Source: Jaapia argillacea MUCL 33604 (Eukaryota; Basidiomycota; Agaricomycetes; Jaapiales; Jaapiaceae). From it: 64,000 nucleotides of DNA. The notes below the pieces were generated by a model. It made no database searches. It was not told where the DNA came from and worked only from the letters and a program-made list of their open reading frames with translations. The stretch spans positions 1,360,761 through 1,424,760 of the forward strand of contig KL197711.1 of assembly GCA_000697665.1 (NCBI GenBank), read 5' to 3'. Positions 50,889 to 62,169 of the stretch are shown here, in pieces; the stretch's first letter is position 1; the number at the start of each line of letters is the position of its first letter. The position numbers were made by a program, and so were the translations under genes.

Positions 50889-51779
50889 TGCAATCCGGAA
50901 TTTCGACTTGTAATGTACCTTCCATCGAGCCTCACACTCTTTACATTCCCTCCCTGCCCACAATTACTGTACAGTCTCTCTCTGTAGTGTATCACGTCGA
51001 CCAGCGATGGACTCCTAGTGACGAAGCGAATGTCGTGATTAAATCGCACGAAATGACACGGAAGTATGTCAGCGCCGAATCCTTGTTGGTTCTGACTGAT
51101 GGTTAGTTAGTATTTATGTGAGGTGGGAGGGGGTACGGGGAAATCCTCAGGACCACCCAATTCAAGGTGAAGTTCGCCCGCAAAATTCGAGTACCTCACA
51201 AGTCGAGCATCATATTTCGGGCTCGCCGATTGAATTGAAGGAACGTCTACATTCCAAACAAAGGACAAAGATAGTTTGTAAGCTCCTTCAATCCTCCGAA
51301 GTCCCGACAACTCAAAAAGGCGCGCTTCTGTGGGTTCTTTCAGCGGGAAAGGGAGGAGAGTTTCTGATGGAAGGTGGGGTTCTCTTCGCAGCGAGGGCAG
51401 AGGGGTTTCACAAATCCCAGGTCGACGTTGCTGGCCACGCTGGGGGCGTGTCAAACAATGTGGACGCTCAACGCTCGATCCCCATCACTGGGCCCATTTT
51501 GGAGGGCTCATGGGTAGTCTAGGACATCGTGGAGTGCCTGAGAAAATCGGCTGGGACACGGGCTAGAGATCTGAAGTCCAAAGGGTGGGGCATTATGCTA
51601 GTCCAGAGCAGAATACAAGAGGGGTAACGAAAACACAACAGTCCTGTCAGAGTCCCGAAGTCATATCAATTCCTACTGCCATGGTTAGTATTACAACAAG
51701 GCCGGGATGCACCAAATAGCAAGACAAGAAGGTGTCCATGAACAAATGATATCGAATGCACGACAACGGTGATCATCCA
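50889..51779. other. Intergenic between convergent genes
   Basis: 3' regions of DUF6534 copy B and the Zn2Cys6 gene. Overlapping frames on both strands (51107-51522) are compositional; no family match or splice pattern. Confidence 0.4.
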
Positions 51780-54700
51780 TCACCGATCTTCGAACAAAAT
51801 CAGCGGTCATAACCACAATGAACTTTGAAGATGTGGACTCACAATGCCCTCCGCTACCATTGCCGTTACCATTCGATTCATAATGTGACGGTGGTTGGTC
51901 AATGTTCATAGGTTGGCCTCCACCTCCGTTGTTGCTGTGATCGAAACCGAGTACGCGCGGCGTGACAGAGGCCATATGGTTCAAGTCGGACTCTCCAGAT
52001 CTCGCCGTGGCGTAAATCCTTCGCATCTCTGCTGCATTATCAGCGGCTTCGTCGTATGCAGCGCTGTACTGATCTAAGCCAGCGATGCAGTTGTTGACCT
52101 CGGGGCGGCCGAGGCGAGCCAACAACATGCCGGCTTGGATGATGCTGATATGCATGACGGCAGGGTCCAATCGCTGATATCATGTATCGTTTAGAACTCT
52201 GGAGATGACCACAATACTCGCAGCATGTGAACATACCAGATAACCATTGGACGTCAGAACACCGGCCTGAGGGGAAAGATTCGACGAAGATTAGTTGGCT
52301 CGGCCGTCAATGTGGTCGTGCCACTCACAAGGCCAGAAATCCGAGATGACCCATGAAGGGCTTCTTCCATCAGTTTTTTCTTTGCAACTTCGATCTGAAG
52401 GTGATTGGGAAGTGACGTAGGCGAACCGCCCATTCGTAAAACTTCGTTGACCTCCTTGATACCGAAGTCATCCACAGCGTTGAACATCACCACCCACATG
52501 GTATGGTAGGTTGCATCGCTACCGCCTAGTCAAGAAATAGTCAGACAAATGATTTCTTCCTAGCACAACTAGGAGACGCAGAAAAGCAACACGGAAAGGA
52601 ATGATACTCAACATGCAGATACGGCAGACACGAAGTCCCACTCGGCTTGAAAGTTGCTCGGAATTCCCACTTTGAGCAGGTACTGATCTCGCCACTCAGA
52701 CAAAAGCGAGATGAACTGGCACAAGACGTCACAAGGGATGCCGTCCGACTCTGTTATCGGTCGCCAGAATTGGCGGGATATTTGGCGAGATATGCGTGCA
52801 AGGGCATGAGAGGCACGGTAGTAGCCCTACAGAACAATTGTCAATGACAACTATAAATCGGAAAAGAAACACTGTCTTACTAGAAACTGTGAATAGGAAC
52901 AAACGCATAGTTAGAAGGAAGAAGTACGAATGAGGACAGGCGAGATACCTCGTATTGTTCTCTTGGGGACGGTGCTGGACTATGCGAGTCCCCTAGTTCT
53001 GGAGGCGTAGGATCCGCAGTATAAAAATCGATATCATAATCATCGTCATCCCTTGACGCTGCGTTAGTGAACCCGCCCAATAATCCTGATGATGGTCAAC
53101 ACTTACAACTGTGGCTTTCGTCGATAATAGCAAGAAGCATAAGCATCCGACAAACAAGCCATCCACCATGCAAAGATCATGGTTCCACGAGCTTCCGGAT
53201 CTTGGATGGTTGCCATCACCGACTTGTGATTGATCTGATGAACGTGACCCCAAATGAATACAATGGAAGTATGGCAAGAGGCATTTGATTACCTGGAGTC
53301 CGAGTAGAAGTCGAATTGCTGAAGAGAGCCAGAAGCCCTGGAACCCTAATCAAGCCTTAGCAAGTAACGGGGCCCATTCACAGACGTAACCGTACCATTC
53401 GGGTCATCAGGTGTTTCTGTATGCAGTGAACATGATCAGCGGATGCAATGGGGGAAACTGAGTCATGGGCGAAAAACTTACGGCTCTGAAGGGGTTCAAT
53501 CAAGAGTGCGACAACCACATGATCAGGGTTCGGCACGCGATGAACCTTCATACTCTCCGCCAACTCTCTCGCTCTCGCGATCAAGTCCCGGGCGAAATTG
53601 CTCCGCCCATTGCCTCGCTTCCTATCGGCAACCAACAAAGGATGCTCAGAAAACTTGGCCCCCCAAGCGATCACAGTCGCTATCAGCGCTGGATGGAGGG
53701 GGGAGGGGGAGGAAGATGGCGAGGAGGTTGGTGCGAGGCAGACTTTGATTCGGTGCCGGAATTGGACAGGGTTAAGCAGGGGTAGTCGAGTGTGAACGAT
53801 TTGGAAATATACTTCAACGAGATCGAGGGCGAATCTGCAGGGGTGATGTTATGTCAGAATTCATTAATGATAAATGTGAGAAATAGCGCTCAAGGGAGCG
53901 GGAATTTGGTCTATAGGGACTGCGTTAGTACATAAAGATCTTGACGGAGCGATACGAAACTTACTTCGAAATATTCCAGACCGATTATTTGAAGGACAGG
54001 GTAAAATGGAAAATACGCACTCGACCCTGAAAGCATCGTCCTCCAATCTTATCGCTTGCTCACCCCAGTCGCTATAGGAGGGTTGTGCTGATCGATAATG
54101 ACCACGCAGTTCGCTGTGCGAATAGGGAAATTAAGTAACTGCGAGAAGAGTATTGGAAACCTCCTTACCTGGAGTTATCGGGCGGGGCGAACAGATAAGC
54201 CAACACCTGCCTCGATGGGGTGTGTGTAGTGATTCCAATACTGGATGACTGACTGGCAGGAGACGAAGGAAAGTTGGTCGGAGAACCACTAAGCAATTAC
54301 GTTAAGAAATGATGAGATAGTAAGGGTCGAGTGTGCGAGGATAGCCGATCGAACCAAACGCACGGTTTTGAGGTTCCGGGTGTGGGAGACCTGGGAATGG
54401 AAGGTAAAGAATCAATGAAAATTGTACAACGGAGGGGGGGGCTGTAGAAAAGAGGGTAGGAAGAGATTCTAGTCCACGTGAGGCGTATCCTGTAATACGA
54501 AGTTGCAGGAATGGAATATGGAGACAATAGCGGTGTGATGACCAAGGAGTCTCGAAAAGACAAACATCCGACGACACGGGGGTCCTCGATATCGATGCGA
54601 GTAGGGCTTGCAGAGGCAAGCTTCCCCCCGGAGGCGAAGATCATCTCCGAAAGGATAACATCCACGGTCACAATACTCGGTTCCGAATTTTAGACAACGA

Positions 54701-55418
54701 ATGGACGGTGGAGTTGGGGATAACGGCAAGGTGATACCAAGAGGTCCTGGACGTACCCAGAGTGTGCAGAGTGACCAGATCCAACGGGTTTTGGTCTTCG
54801 CTGGCCTGCTGCGGAACGTTTCTTCTCGCTGGTAGCTTGTTGGGAGTAGTGTCTGAGTAATGCGATAAGTGAATGAGTCCTCTTGGATAAATAGGTGGAT
54901 GATACGAACGTGCAGGGATAGTTTTTGGAGATGCAATGCTAACGGGAAGTTAAGAAATGAAGGAGCAGCAAGAACGGCTCAGTCACTACCTGGCACTGAT
55001 CGAAGGGCGTGCTTGTCAGCAGATCGATAAAATGGATCAAAATATTGACGACATACCTTGTCTTGTCCTGGTATGCGATTGCATTTCACTTTCCTCGCCC
55101 TTGAGAGCCATACCGCCCCGTAAAGCCTACATCAGATTAAACAGTGGCAAAGACTTACCTGCAAGCATCACAAGCCGTATTTTGCTTCCTAGGGGGAGGC
55201 AAGGTCTTTGCCAATTCATGGATTTGATTCTGCATTGTATGGTTGGGAAGAGCAATCCCTACAGAACCCATCGCAACGTTGAATCAATAGTTCCACACCA
55301 TGACACCACCAGTTTGTGAGGAAATAGATAGGGGAGCCGGGGATATTCGGGGAGGATGGTGCATACCTTGCTGAGAGATTGACCTCGTTGGCTGATGGTC
55401 GTAAGGAGTATTGTCCAT
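51780..55418 (-). CDS. Zn2Cys6 fungal transcription factor with a 6-nt micro-exon
   Basis: ATG 55416-55418 (MDNTPYDHQPTRSISQQ) leads through several small exons into ALPNHTMQNQIHELAKTLPP and the zinc cluster CDACRARKVKCN...KCQHC...YPC, spacing C-x2-C-x6-C-x8-C-x2-C-x6-C. The fourth Cys comes from a micro-exon TGCCAG at 54990-54995, between introns 54996-55056 and 54939-54989. A linker (QQATSEKKRSAAGQRRPKP) is followed after an unresolved stretch (about 54300-54770) by the regulatory domain: SRQVLAYLFAPPDNS, AIRLEDDAFRVE, IARARELAESMKVHRVPNPD, VVVALLIEPLQS, DDDDYDIDFYTADPTPPELG, a final AAEMRRIYATARSGESDLNH and a Gly/Asn-rich end. It is a binuclear-cluster activator or repressor; target genes cannot be inferred. 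Confidence 0.82.
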
Positions 55419-55935
55419 GATTAAATGGTAGATTTAAGAGTAACCGCCAGCGTGATAGGTGAAGCTGGACTTTTCAAGTCACTCTGGCAAATTCGCAGCA
55501 TGATCTCCATTATATTGCCGCCGACGTAACCCTATCGGCACCGAGAAGAGTCCCAGCACCCCCGAACATCCCTTGAAATCCCGGTTTTCGGGCATCATTT
55601 TCGGTGATGTGAACTTTTTTGGGAGGTGAGTGAGTCAAGGAAACATAAAGGGAGATAGCATACAGCCTCACTAATTCAATCGCAAACGAAGAGGGCCGCC
55701 TTTAGAAAAGCTGAGGGTCGCAAATGGGGTATACAGCGGACGATCTTGCCTTCCAGCGTGGAGGATTGCCGGAGCCTGTACTGGGGTCCGCAGAAGCCAT
55801 TTCATTTTCCGGATTTAGACCCGCTTCAAATATGACCAAACAAGCAGCCACAGTGACGCCACAACGGAGCCCAAACAAGTTTTTGCTGGACACGTTGCCT
55901 TCATCACCGCCAACGACGCCGACACACATTTCACA
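55419..55935. promoter_or_regulatory. Divergent region: Zn2Cys6 gene and TOM22
   Basis: 517 bp. A plus-strand frame at 55724-56182 overlaps the TOM22 start but is out of frame with it, so it is treated as TOM22 leader. No TATA box identified. Confidence 0.35.
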
Positions 55936-56452
55936 ATGGTCAAGGTTGAAATCGTCGAAGACAAAGACCAAGTCGCTGGTCGATCCCCTTACTCCTCGCC
56001 TTCCTCATCACGAACTTCATCCTCCGTCTCTCTTTCTTCCGTTGGCTCAGATATACCCGAGGAGGAGACCCTCTTTGACCGCATATCAGCACTCGTCGAT
56101 ATCGTTCCCCCAACAACACGACACTCCATCTCGACAAACGTATCAAAAGCCGCGTCGTTTGTCAAACGCGGAGCAAAATTGACCGGAAATCTCATCTGGA
56201 TCGTGACCACCTCTGCATTATTAGTGGGGTTACCTTTGGCAATGAGTTTGGAAGATGAGGCGAAGATCGTCGCTCAGGAAAAGGAAATGCTGGCACAACA
56301 GCAGGGTGCTCAGCAGGTCCGTCAACCCACGTCACATCCCCATCTCCAAAACTCATAAACCCTTCTTACCCTCGCAGATGCTTTCGGGGTACCCAGGAGC
56401 AGCAGGTTCAGATCAGAACCAACCAAAACCTCTCGTCCCTCCAGGGTTCTGA
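55936..56452 (+). CDS. TOM22: Mitochondrial import receptor subunit Tom22
   Basis: ATG 55936 (MVKVEIVEDKDQVAGRSPYS) gives an acidic/Ser-rich cytosolic part, then ETLFDRISALVDIVPPTTRH, VSKAASFVKRGAKLTGNLIW and one transmembrane helix (IWIVTTSALLVGLPLAM), followed by a short intermembrane-space tail. One intron of 62 nt (GTCCGT...CGCAG, about 56317-56378) joins AQQQGAQQ to MLSGYPGAAGSDQNQPKPLV. The DIVPP-T/S-R core and the helix are the Tom22 hallmarks. It is a central receptor and organiser of the TOM complex in the outer membrane. About 151 residues. Confidence 0.92.
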
Positions 56453-57233
56453 TTGACACGTGGGCGACTGCCAGCGTTAGAGTGCGTCGTTGGTTGGGAA
56501 GAGTTGTATCGTATAGTTCTCGCGGTTGCGTAATTCATCCCCACTTCCCTGCTCTACAGGTCACAGTCTCTCTCCGAAGCTATGGCGCCTTGCATGATCT
56601 CTCGATATTTCAATAGCCAATCGTACACCCTGAATCCTTGTCCGCCCAATCACCGACCTCCTCTGAGTCAATGGTCCTGTCAGGACGGTCATCACGGTGA
56701 AGCTGTCGGAAGACTTTTCATTGGTGGTCATTCCCCGGGCCATTGTGTTCTCACTGATGTCCTTGTGGAGAAGTTTCCTTTTCACCGACACACGTGAAGG
56801 GCGTCTCACGATCCACCTTCTCGCAGAAAAAAAGCTTGGATGAGTTACGCGTCCCCGGCGGCAGCGGTGCAGGGCTGTCAAGCTCTAAGGAAATCAGACA
56901 GTAGAGAAGTCTACGAACATCGACTTTTCCCCAGCAACCGTCAGATGGACTTCTCGCAGTGCGCGAAAACGTGGATATAATTCGATGAAACTCGGGTTCT
57001 TGAGCGCGCCGATTTACAAAGTACGATGACATTATTCCTTAGTCCCTACGGGAAGAGTGACGGACTTCTCACTGTACCGCATGGAACTAGAAGGCAGGAG
57101 ATAAATTTAGAAAGGAAAGCCAAGCTACATTATGATAGGTGGCCTACCCCGTCCGTTCCGTCCCTCGAGGGGAAAATGACAGGTCGCACGAAATTATCCC
57201 TGCAAATTGCACTATCAGCGCCATATCTACACC
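56453..57233. other. Intergenic, with one doubtful small plus-strand frame
   Basis: Between convergent TOM22 and NDUFA9. A plus-strand frame from ATG 56582 (MAPCMISRYFNSQSYTLNPC..., 71 codons) is followed in the same frame by WMSYASPAAAVQGCQALRKS and REVYEHRLFPSNRQMDFSQC. Joining them needs a 33-nt intron, too short for this genome, so a gene is possible but not claimed. Confidence 0.3.
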
Positions 57234-58618
57234 CTATGAGAAGGAAAACACGTACGCAGATCGGTACCTCCTGAGATACGAGATGGCGTGCGGCTCAATC
57301 TCATCAGGGATAACACCCAGAACGTCCCAATCACCTTTGACGACCTCTTCACTGACATCATCAAGCAACCTTCTCTCCACCTCATCAGGGTGCAAAGTGG
57401 GCCAGTACAAGTACTGTCCGGCTTTCGAGAGAAGAAGAGCAAGACGCTTGGGGATGGCTGGTGAACCGAGGATCTCGGGGCGGTAGGTCACAGAGGAGAC
57501 GAGTTCGACGAGATAGGCGTGGGTAAGGGTGGAGGGACCTGGGAGGGAGAGGGTGCGTGAAAGCGCGGGTAGAGGAAGGAGGTTGGTGAGGGCTTGCGCG
57601 ACATCGAGGGACTGACTACAGCGTGAGAAGCGAAGTACAATGGATATAACCAAAACATACGTGGACTGGACGAATCTTGGTTTGTCCATGGTTCAAATTC
57701 CACCACATTGGCCAGACTGAACAACAGAGGTCAGGAAGGCTCTGGGATGAATGTCAATGGTGCATACTGGAGATATTGTTCAAGAGCTTGTCCTCATATC
57801 CAAACATCGTCGCCGGGCGAACGATGGTAGCATCGGGGAACGCTTCTTTCACCAAATCTTCACCTTCAGCCTTTGTTCGGTAGAACTTCGAGGTGGACTC
57901 GTGGGAGGCATTCAGATGGGAGACATGAACGAAGCGAGGGATGTTGCATTGAGCAGCGACCTTTGCGATCCTTCCAGCTCCGGCAGCATTTACGTCACCA
58001 AAGGAGTAGTTCCTGTTTGAAGTCTGAAAAGACTGGGTGTATGCAACGATGGGAACACATACTTGGTCTCGTAGTCCCGTCCCACAAGGTTGTAGACAAT
58101 ATCAGAGTGTCTCAGACATTCTGCAATTTGGTCCTCGTTCCGGATATCCCATTCCTAATGTGCCGTTCAGTCGGAGGATACATACACAGGGAGGGACGCT
58201 CATACCATAGGGACAACTTGACCCAAATCACCCATAGGTTTCAAATGCCTAGCGTCATCAGATTCCCGGTAAGGCACGATAACCTGTGTCCCAGCCTTGG
58301 CTTTATATCCCAAACTCGTCAAATCACGTAGTTCAACACATCCAGCCAACCATGAGCTCACCAAGCTTCGAGACGAGGTACCTCCCCAAAAATCCAGTGC
58401 ATCCAAACACGGTCGCTACATGACCGGTCAGAGCACTCCGCCCAGGAGGTCCATACGAAATAATAGGTTTTTGAGACGGAAGCGCAACGATGTCCGCAAG
58501 TCCGCGCTGTCCGTTCCTTCAGCGAGACCTCTTGGGATTAGGAAAACAAAAATACCTTAGATGAAGGACAAGTCAATACGCGGTGCAACCGCAGTGTGTG
58601 GGCCTTGGAGGATAACAT
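57234..58618 (-). CDS. Complex I 39-40 kDa subunit (NDUFA9 family)
   Basis: ATG 58616-58618 (MLSSKAHTLRLHRVLTCPSS) with a presequence-like start; an intron of about 49 nt joins it to KRGLADIVALPSQKPIISYG. The atypical short-chain dehydrogenase fold follows: HVATVFGCTGFLGRYLVSKL (NADPH-binding glycine loop), QVIVPYRESDDARHLKPMGD, NLVGRDYETKNYSF, IPRFVHVSHLNASHESTSKF with YRTKAEGEDLV, ATIVRPATMFGYEDKLLNN, SIWPMWWNLNHGQTKIRPVH and SLDVAQALTNLLPLP. The end ...SYLRRYRSAYVFSFS is at 57234. This accessory subunit sits at the matrix arm of NADH:ubiquinone oxidoreductase and binds NADPH structurally. Family membership is clear; introns are all short. Confidence 0.9.
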
Positions 58619-58767
58619 CTCCGGCCAGCGTTGTGAACGACGACAACCAAAGCCTGTTGAGCACGGATGGTACAGGCCGGCATTTTCCGATCGGGCCTTT
58701 TGACTTCACCGCTACGAACCTTGGAAACTTTATTGACGCTTGTCACTTCGAGAATTGGTCCTTCGCT
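58619..58767. promoter_or_regulatory. Divergent promoter NDUFA9/DUF2462 gene
   Basis: 149 bp between ATGs. An ATTGG (inverted CCAAT) at 58754-58758 sits near the plus-strand start. A plus-strand frame is open across the region, but the ATG at 58768 matches the family start. Confidence 0.45.
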
Positions 58768-59154
58768 ATGGTTCAGGGGAAAACTAAAGGACTACAACAA
58801 AAAGCTAGCTCGTCGAGGCACGCAGCGAAGGCGGCAGCGAACCCAAAGAAAGGCAAGAGATATGTTGCCCCCAAAAAGACGGTACTGGTCAAGCAGGCCG
58901 CTATGCATCAGGTACGGTATTGGATCCCCGTTTTTCGTTATCGAGCACCAACCTATTCCCTGCAGCAATTGAGCGCCAAAATCAATCATTCGATCGAGAA
59001 ACAAATGGTCTCAGCTGCTTCGTCTGGAAAGCTGACGATCATGAAGAATGTTGCCTCTCAGCCGTATGTACTACCCTCGTCCCCCAAGACGAACTCAAAA
59101 CTAATGCAGAGGATTGTCAGCGAGGCAAGCTCTTCGAAAAAAGCAAAATCATGA
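58768..59154 (+). CDS. Small basic DUF2462 / UPF0390 protein
   Basis: ATG 58768-58770 (MVQGKTKGLQQKASSSRHAA) gives a Lys/Ala-rich protein with AANPKKGKRYVAPKKTVLVK, the family core. An intron (GTACGG...CTGCAG, about 58915-58968) joins it to QLSAKINHSIEKQMVSAASS and GKLTIMKNV. The family (C19orf53/Leydig tumour 10 kDa protein in animals) is small, nuclear or nucleolar, and of unknown role. The tail may end SSSKKAKS at 59154, or a further intron near 59063 may change it. The earlier ATG at 58561 would add about 70 unrelated residues overlapping the neighbour's promoter and is not preferred. Confidence 0.78.
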   Translation: MVQGKTKGLQQKASSSRHAAKAAANPKKGKRYVAPKKTVLVKQAAMHQVRYWIPVFRYRAPTYSLQQLSAKINHSIEKQMVSAASSGKLTIMKNVASQPYVLPSSPKTNSKLMQRIVSEASSSKKAKS

Positions 59155-59932
59155 CGTTCGGACGCCGAGCTGACCTACTACCTCAAAGTAAGTTCCCCTT
59201 CGCACTCTTTCACTCGACCTCGTGCCCACTCTTGGTTCTCAAGACAGAATTGCATTCGAACTCACCTGCCTCCTCTCGCCTACCATCTCGATAGGTATCT
59301 ACGGACCGCGAAAGAGGACATTTGATTCTCTGCTTGAGCCCGACAACGCCGCGGCGTCTGTCTCTACTGTAATTCTATGAAACTGTACTGACTCGTTCAA
59401 TAGATTGACCCCGCACTGTAGCCGAAACCATCATCGAGCTAAGCGTCGAGAAGCGGAATAAACAACAATGAATTGCAAAGTATAACCTTGAACAAGCGGA
59501 TGTACACTCTAGTCCGCACAAACTACCGAAACACGAGGAAAATGCATGCGGGTATGGCAGTGTTACAATTGCGATGGAGAAACGAAAGAAAAAAGAAAGA
59601 CAACTGCAAAGTGTAATGATAGATGATATGAGGTAGCGCGACGGCGATTCAAGAGACCCTGATGGATAGCATGAAAACATGACAAGCGAGTTCGACGAAC
59701 GTAACAATTGCGATGCATGATATTGAGACAGATGCATGATGACTGTGAATGTTCATTGCGTGCGAGAAGAATGATGAAGAAATTAAAAAAGACCATGCAA
59801 GAGAAAAGAGTGCACTCTAAAGCGCATTTTCGAGGAGGGATTCATAGCGGTCGACGCTCCAACTCCTCTGGCGATAACACGCACGAATGGTGGGGAAATC
59901 GTGTGTGCCAACTCCAATACATAACCAAAACC
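59155..59932. other. Intergenic between convergent genes
   Basis: 3' regions of the DUF2462 and CENP-B-like genes. AT-richer than the neighbours; no coding frame with support. Confidence 0.4.
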
Positions 59933-62169
59933 CTAGGCTTCGCGTACAAACGGCACACCACTCCCAGCCTGGAAAAGAGCGAACTTGATTTGAGTGAGAG
60001 ATTGGCGTTCGTTCGCCGTCAGGAAGCCTCCAGGTTGCGCGTCGACGAAGAAAATGACCTTGTTGATAGCGTCCTCTACTTCTGAAATTTCGGGGACGCC
60101 GGGACCTGTGGCAATCCGAGGGATTGCATCAACGACTGGGATAGGTTGAGCGAATGAAGCGGCGGCGTTCTGGTGAACCCGGTTCTCCGCAACAGGGATT
60201 TGATCGTTTACGGGAGGCGGTGGAGGTGGATGGTGGTGACGTGAATGTTCTATATACATGGTTGAGTCGTGGGCGGAATGATCGTGATTATTGATAGGAA
60301 GAGGGACGGGAGGGGAGCGAGGGAGGCGGTCTTGCAGGAGAGGCGACTGATCGCAGGAAGGCTGGAACTGTGACGACGCAGATATCGATGTCGATGTCGA
60401 AGCGGCGGAAATCGATGAAGATGTCGAAGCAGACAAGGAGGTAGAAGCGGAGGAGGATGAAGATGACGACGCAGTAGATGTCGAGGAGAACTGAGGTTGG
60501 CTGTGTGACTGCCATGCTGGCTGCAATGTCATTGACGGCTGCACTTGCCGGTCGTCGACTTGGTCACGATCCGGACTGGGGGACTCATCTTCAGACTCTA
60601 CACCCAGGTCCATGGCGTCATCCTCCTGGGGATGAGCAGCGTCCGCTGTGCCGGATCGTCCTAGGAAGGTCGACGCGGGCTGCGAATGGAAAGTCGGAGG
60701 GGAGACGTTTTTCATGTACTGCAGCTGCCTTTCGTTGAGCTCGTCAATATTCGGGGGCAGCCATCCAGCACCAACAGCCCGGGCAGCTTTGCCAAGCTTC
60801 CCATCGCCATGCCAGACACCCTTACGAATGCCGTGACGCTGCTTGAAGTTCTCAACCCAACCTGAACTCGCTTTGAATTTATCTTCTGGAATTTGGAGGA
60901 ATCGTGCGACCTCCTTGGCTTTGGTGCGGATGGTGGAGTCGGTAAGAAGGGTATTATTCTCCTTCGCCTCCACTAACCATTTCCGAAGCTCCTCCTCGAT
61001 CTCCGGAAACTTGGAAGGTCTACAAGTCGAGCAAATGTTAGTAGGTCGACGACGACGAACGATAAAGTGCACACCTGTGCTTCGCGACGAGCATATCTTC
61101 ATGATCAGGAACATTTAACCACTTCGCTTTGTTCTTCAAGATTTTACTGATAGTACTTCGTTCGACTCCATACTTCGCGGCAATGTCTTCCTGCCTGGCG
61201 GTGGGATTCTCCTTGTGATAAATGCAGATCTCCTTTCGATCAACATTGAACAATCGATGTTTACGATGTTTTTGGCGCTGGATAACGGGGGACATATTTG
61301 CGCCATTGGGCGGGAATGTAGAGAAAGTATGCGTATTAGGTCCGGATGCGGACGATATAGAGGTTAATGCGGAAGCAACGCTTAGCGCTGGCGAAGCGGA
61401 ACGTGGGTTGGACGTGGACGTCGAGTCCGAACGTGAATGAACGTGATATGGCAGATAGGGAGAGAAGGGAGTCGCCAAAGGCGTGGAAGGATATGTTGGT
61501 GAGGCAGAATGTGACGACATGGTGAGGGGGCTGTTCCCTAGGGTCATGACTGTATGATCAGGTGGTCGCTGATAGTGACTAGGATGTACAAGGTTGTTCG
61601 GCGTATGCGGGCGCGACATAGGGTGCATGAAGTAAACAGCTTGGTGATGTCTCTGAGGGTGTTATAATGCGGTCAGACAAGACTGGGCACATGTAGCGAG
61701 GGTCTCGTACATCATTAACTGCGTTGCTATCATCCGCTAACCCAGGCTGAAGACTCGTGTCATCCCTGCGTGATGGGCGTTGCAGGGTAGTCATCTGAGC
61801 AGCTCGAGCCTGCCTCCGTGTGAGCACCCGACTGGGACCAATGCTTCCATTGATTTGTGGAGATCCCAGCGCAATAACGTTGCTACCCTGCACATGACCA
61901 CCAGCCAGGGATTGCTGCTGCCCAATGTATTGAGGAACTGGCTGGGGCTGATGATAGGCGCTTGATGTGGACTGCTGAGGGTAAGCGAGCTGGCCGGTGG
62001 TGCGATTTGGGACCGGATACATCTGGGAAGGGGTCGCTGAGGAGGAGGAACTGACAGGGGGAGAATGGTGGTTCATCTGCCAGCATGGGCCGGGTATTGA
62101 CGCGTCGATCTGTTGAGGGTGAGGGGGAGAGGGATACACGAGGCATTGCTCCGCGTTGCTCAAGTCCAT
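59933..62169 (-). CDS. CENP-B/pogo-type DNA-binding protein without DDE domain
   Basis: Three exons. Exon 1 (MDLSNAEQCLVYPSPPHPQQ...) is Pro/Ser/Gln-rich; intron near 61653-61711 joins to RHHQAVYFMHPMSRPHTPNN. Then HTH 1 (CENP-B N-terminal/Psq type): HRLFNVDRKEICIYHKENPT, ARQEDIAAKYGVERSTISKI, LKNKAKWLNV. After the second intron (GTGTGC...TTGTAG near 61021-61075) comes HTH 2 (Tc5/CENP-B type): FPEIEEELRKWLVEAKENNT, FKASSGWVENFKQRHGIRKG. A Ser-rich linker and a conserved-looking C-terminus (DAINKVIFFVDAQPGGFLTA, SLTQIKFALFQAGSGVPF) finish at 59933. No DDE nuclease segment follows, so this is a host DNA-binding protein of the Abp1/CENP-B kind, derived long ago from pogo transposases, not an active element. 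Centromere or promoter binding is inference. Confidence 0.82.

Noticed and set aside
56582-56960. Small two-exon plus-strand gene
   Set aside because: It would need a 33-nt intron; no recognisable domain.
58561-58767. Upstream start for the DUF2462 gene
   Set aside because: The added residues are unlike the family and overlap the neighbour's promoter and first exon.
60370-60480. Microsatellite-like GATGTCGAAG repeats
   Set aside because: They encode the Ser-rich linker of the CENP-B-like protein and stay in frame.
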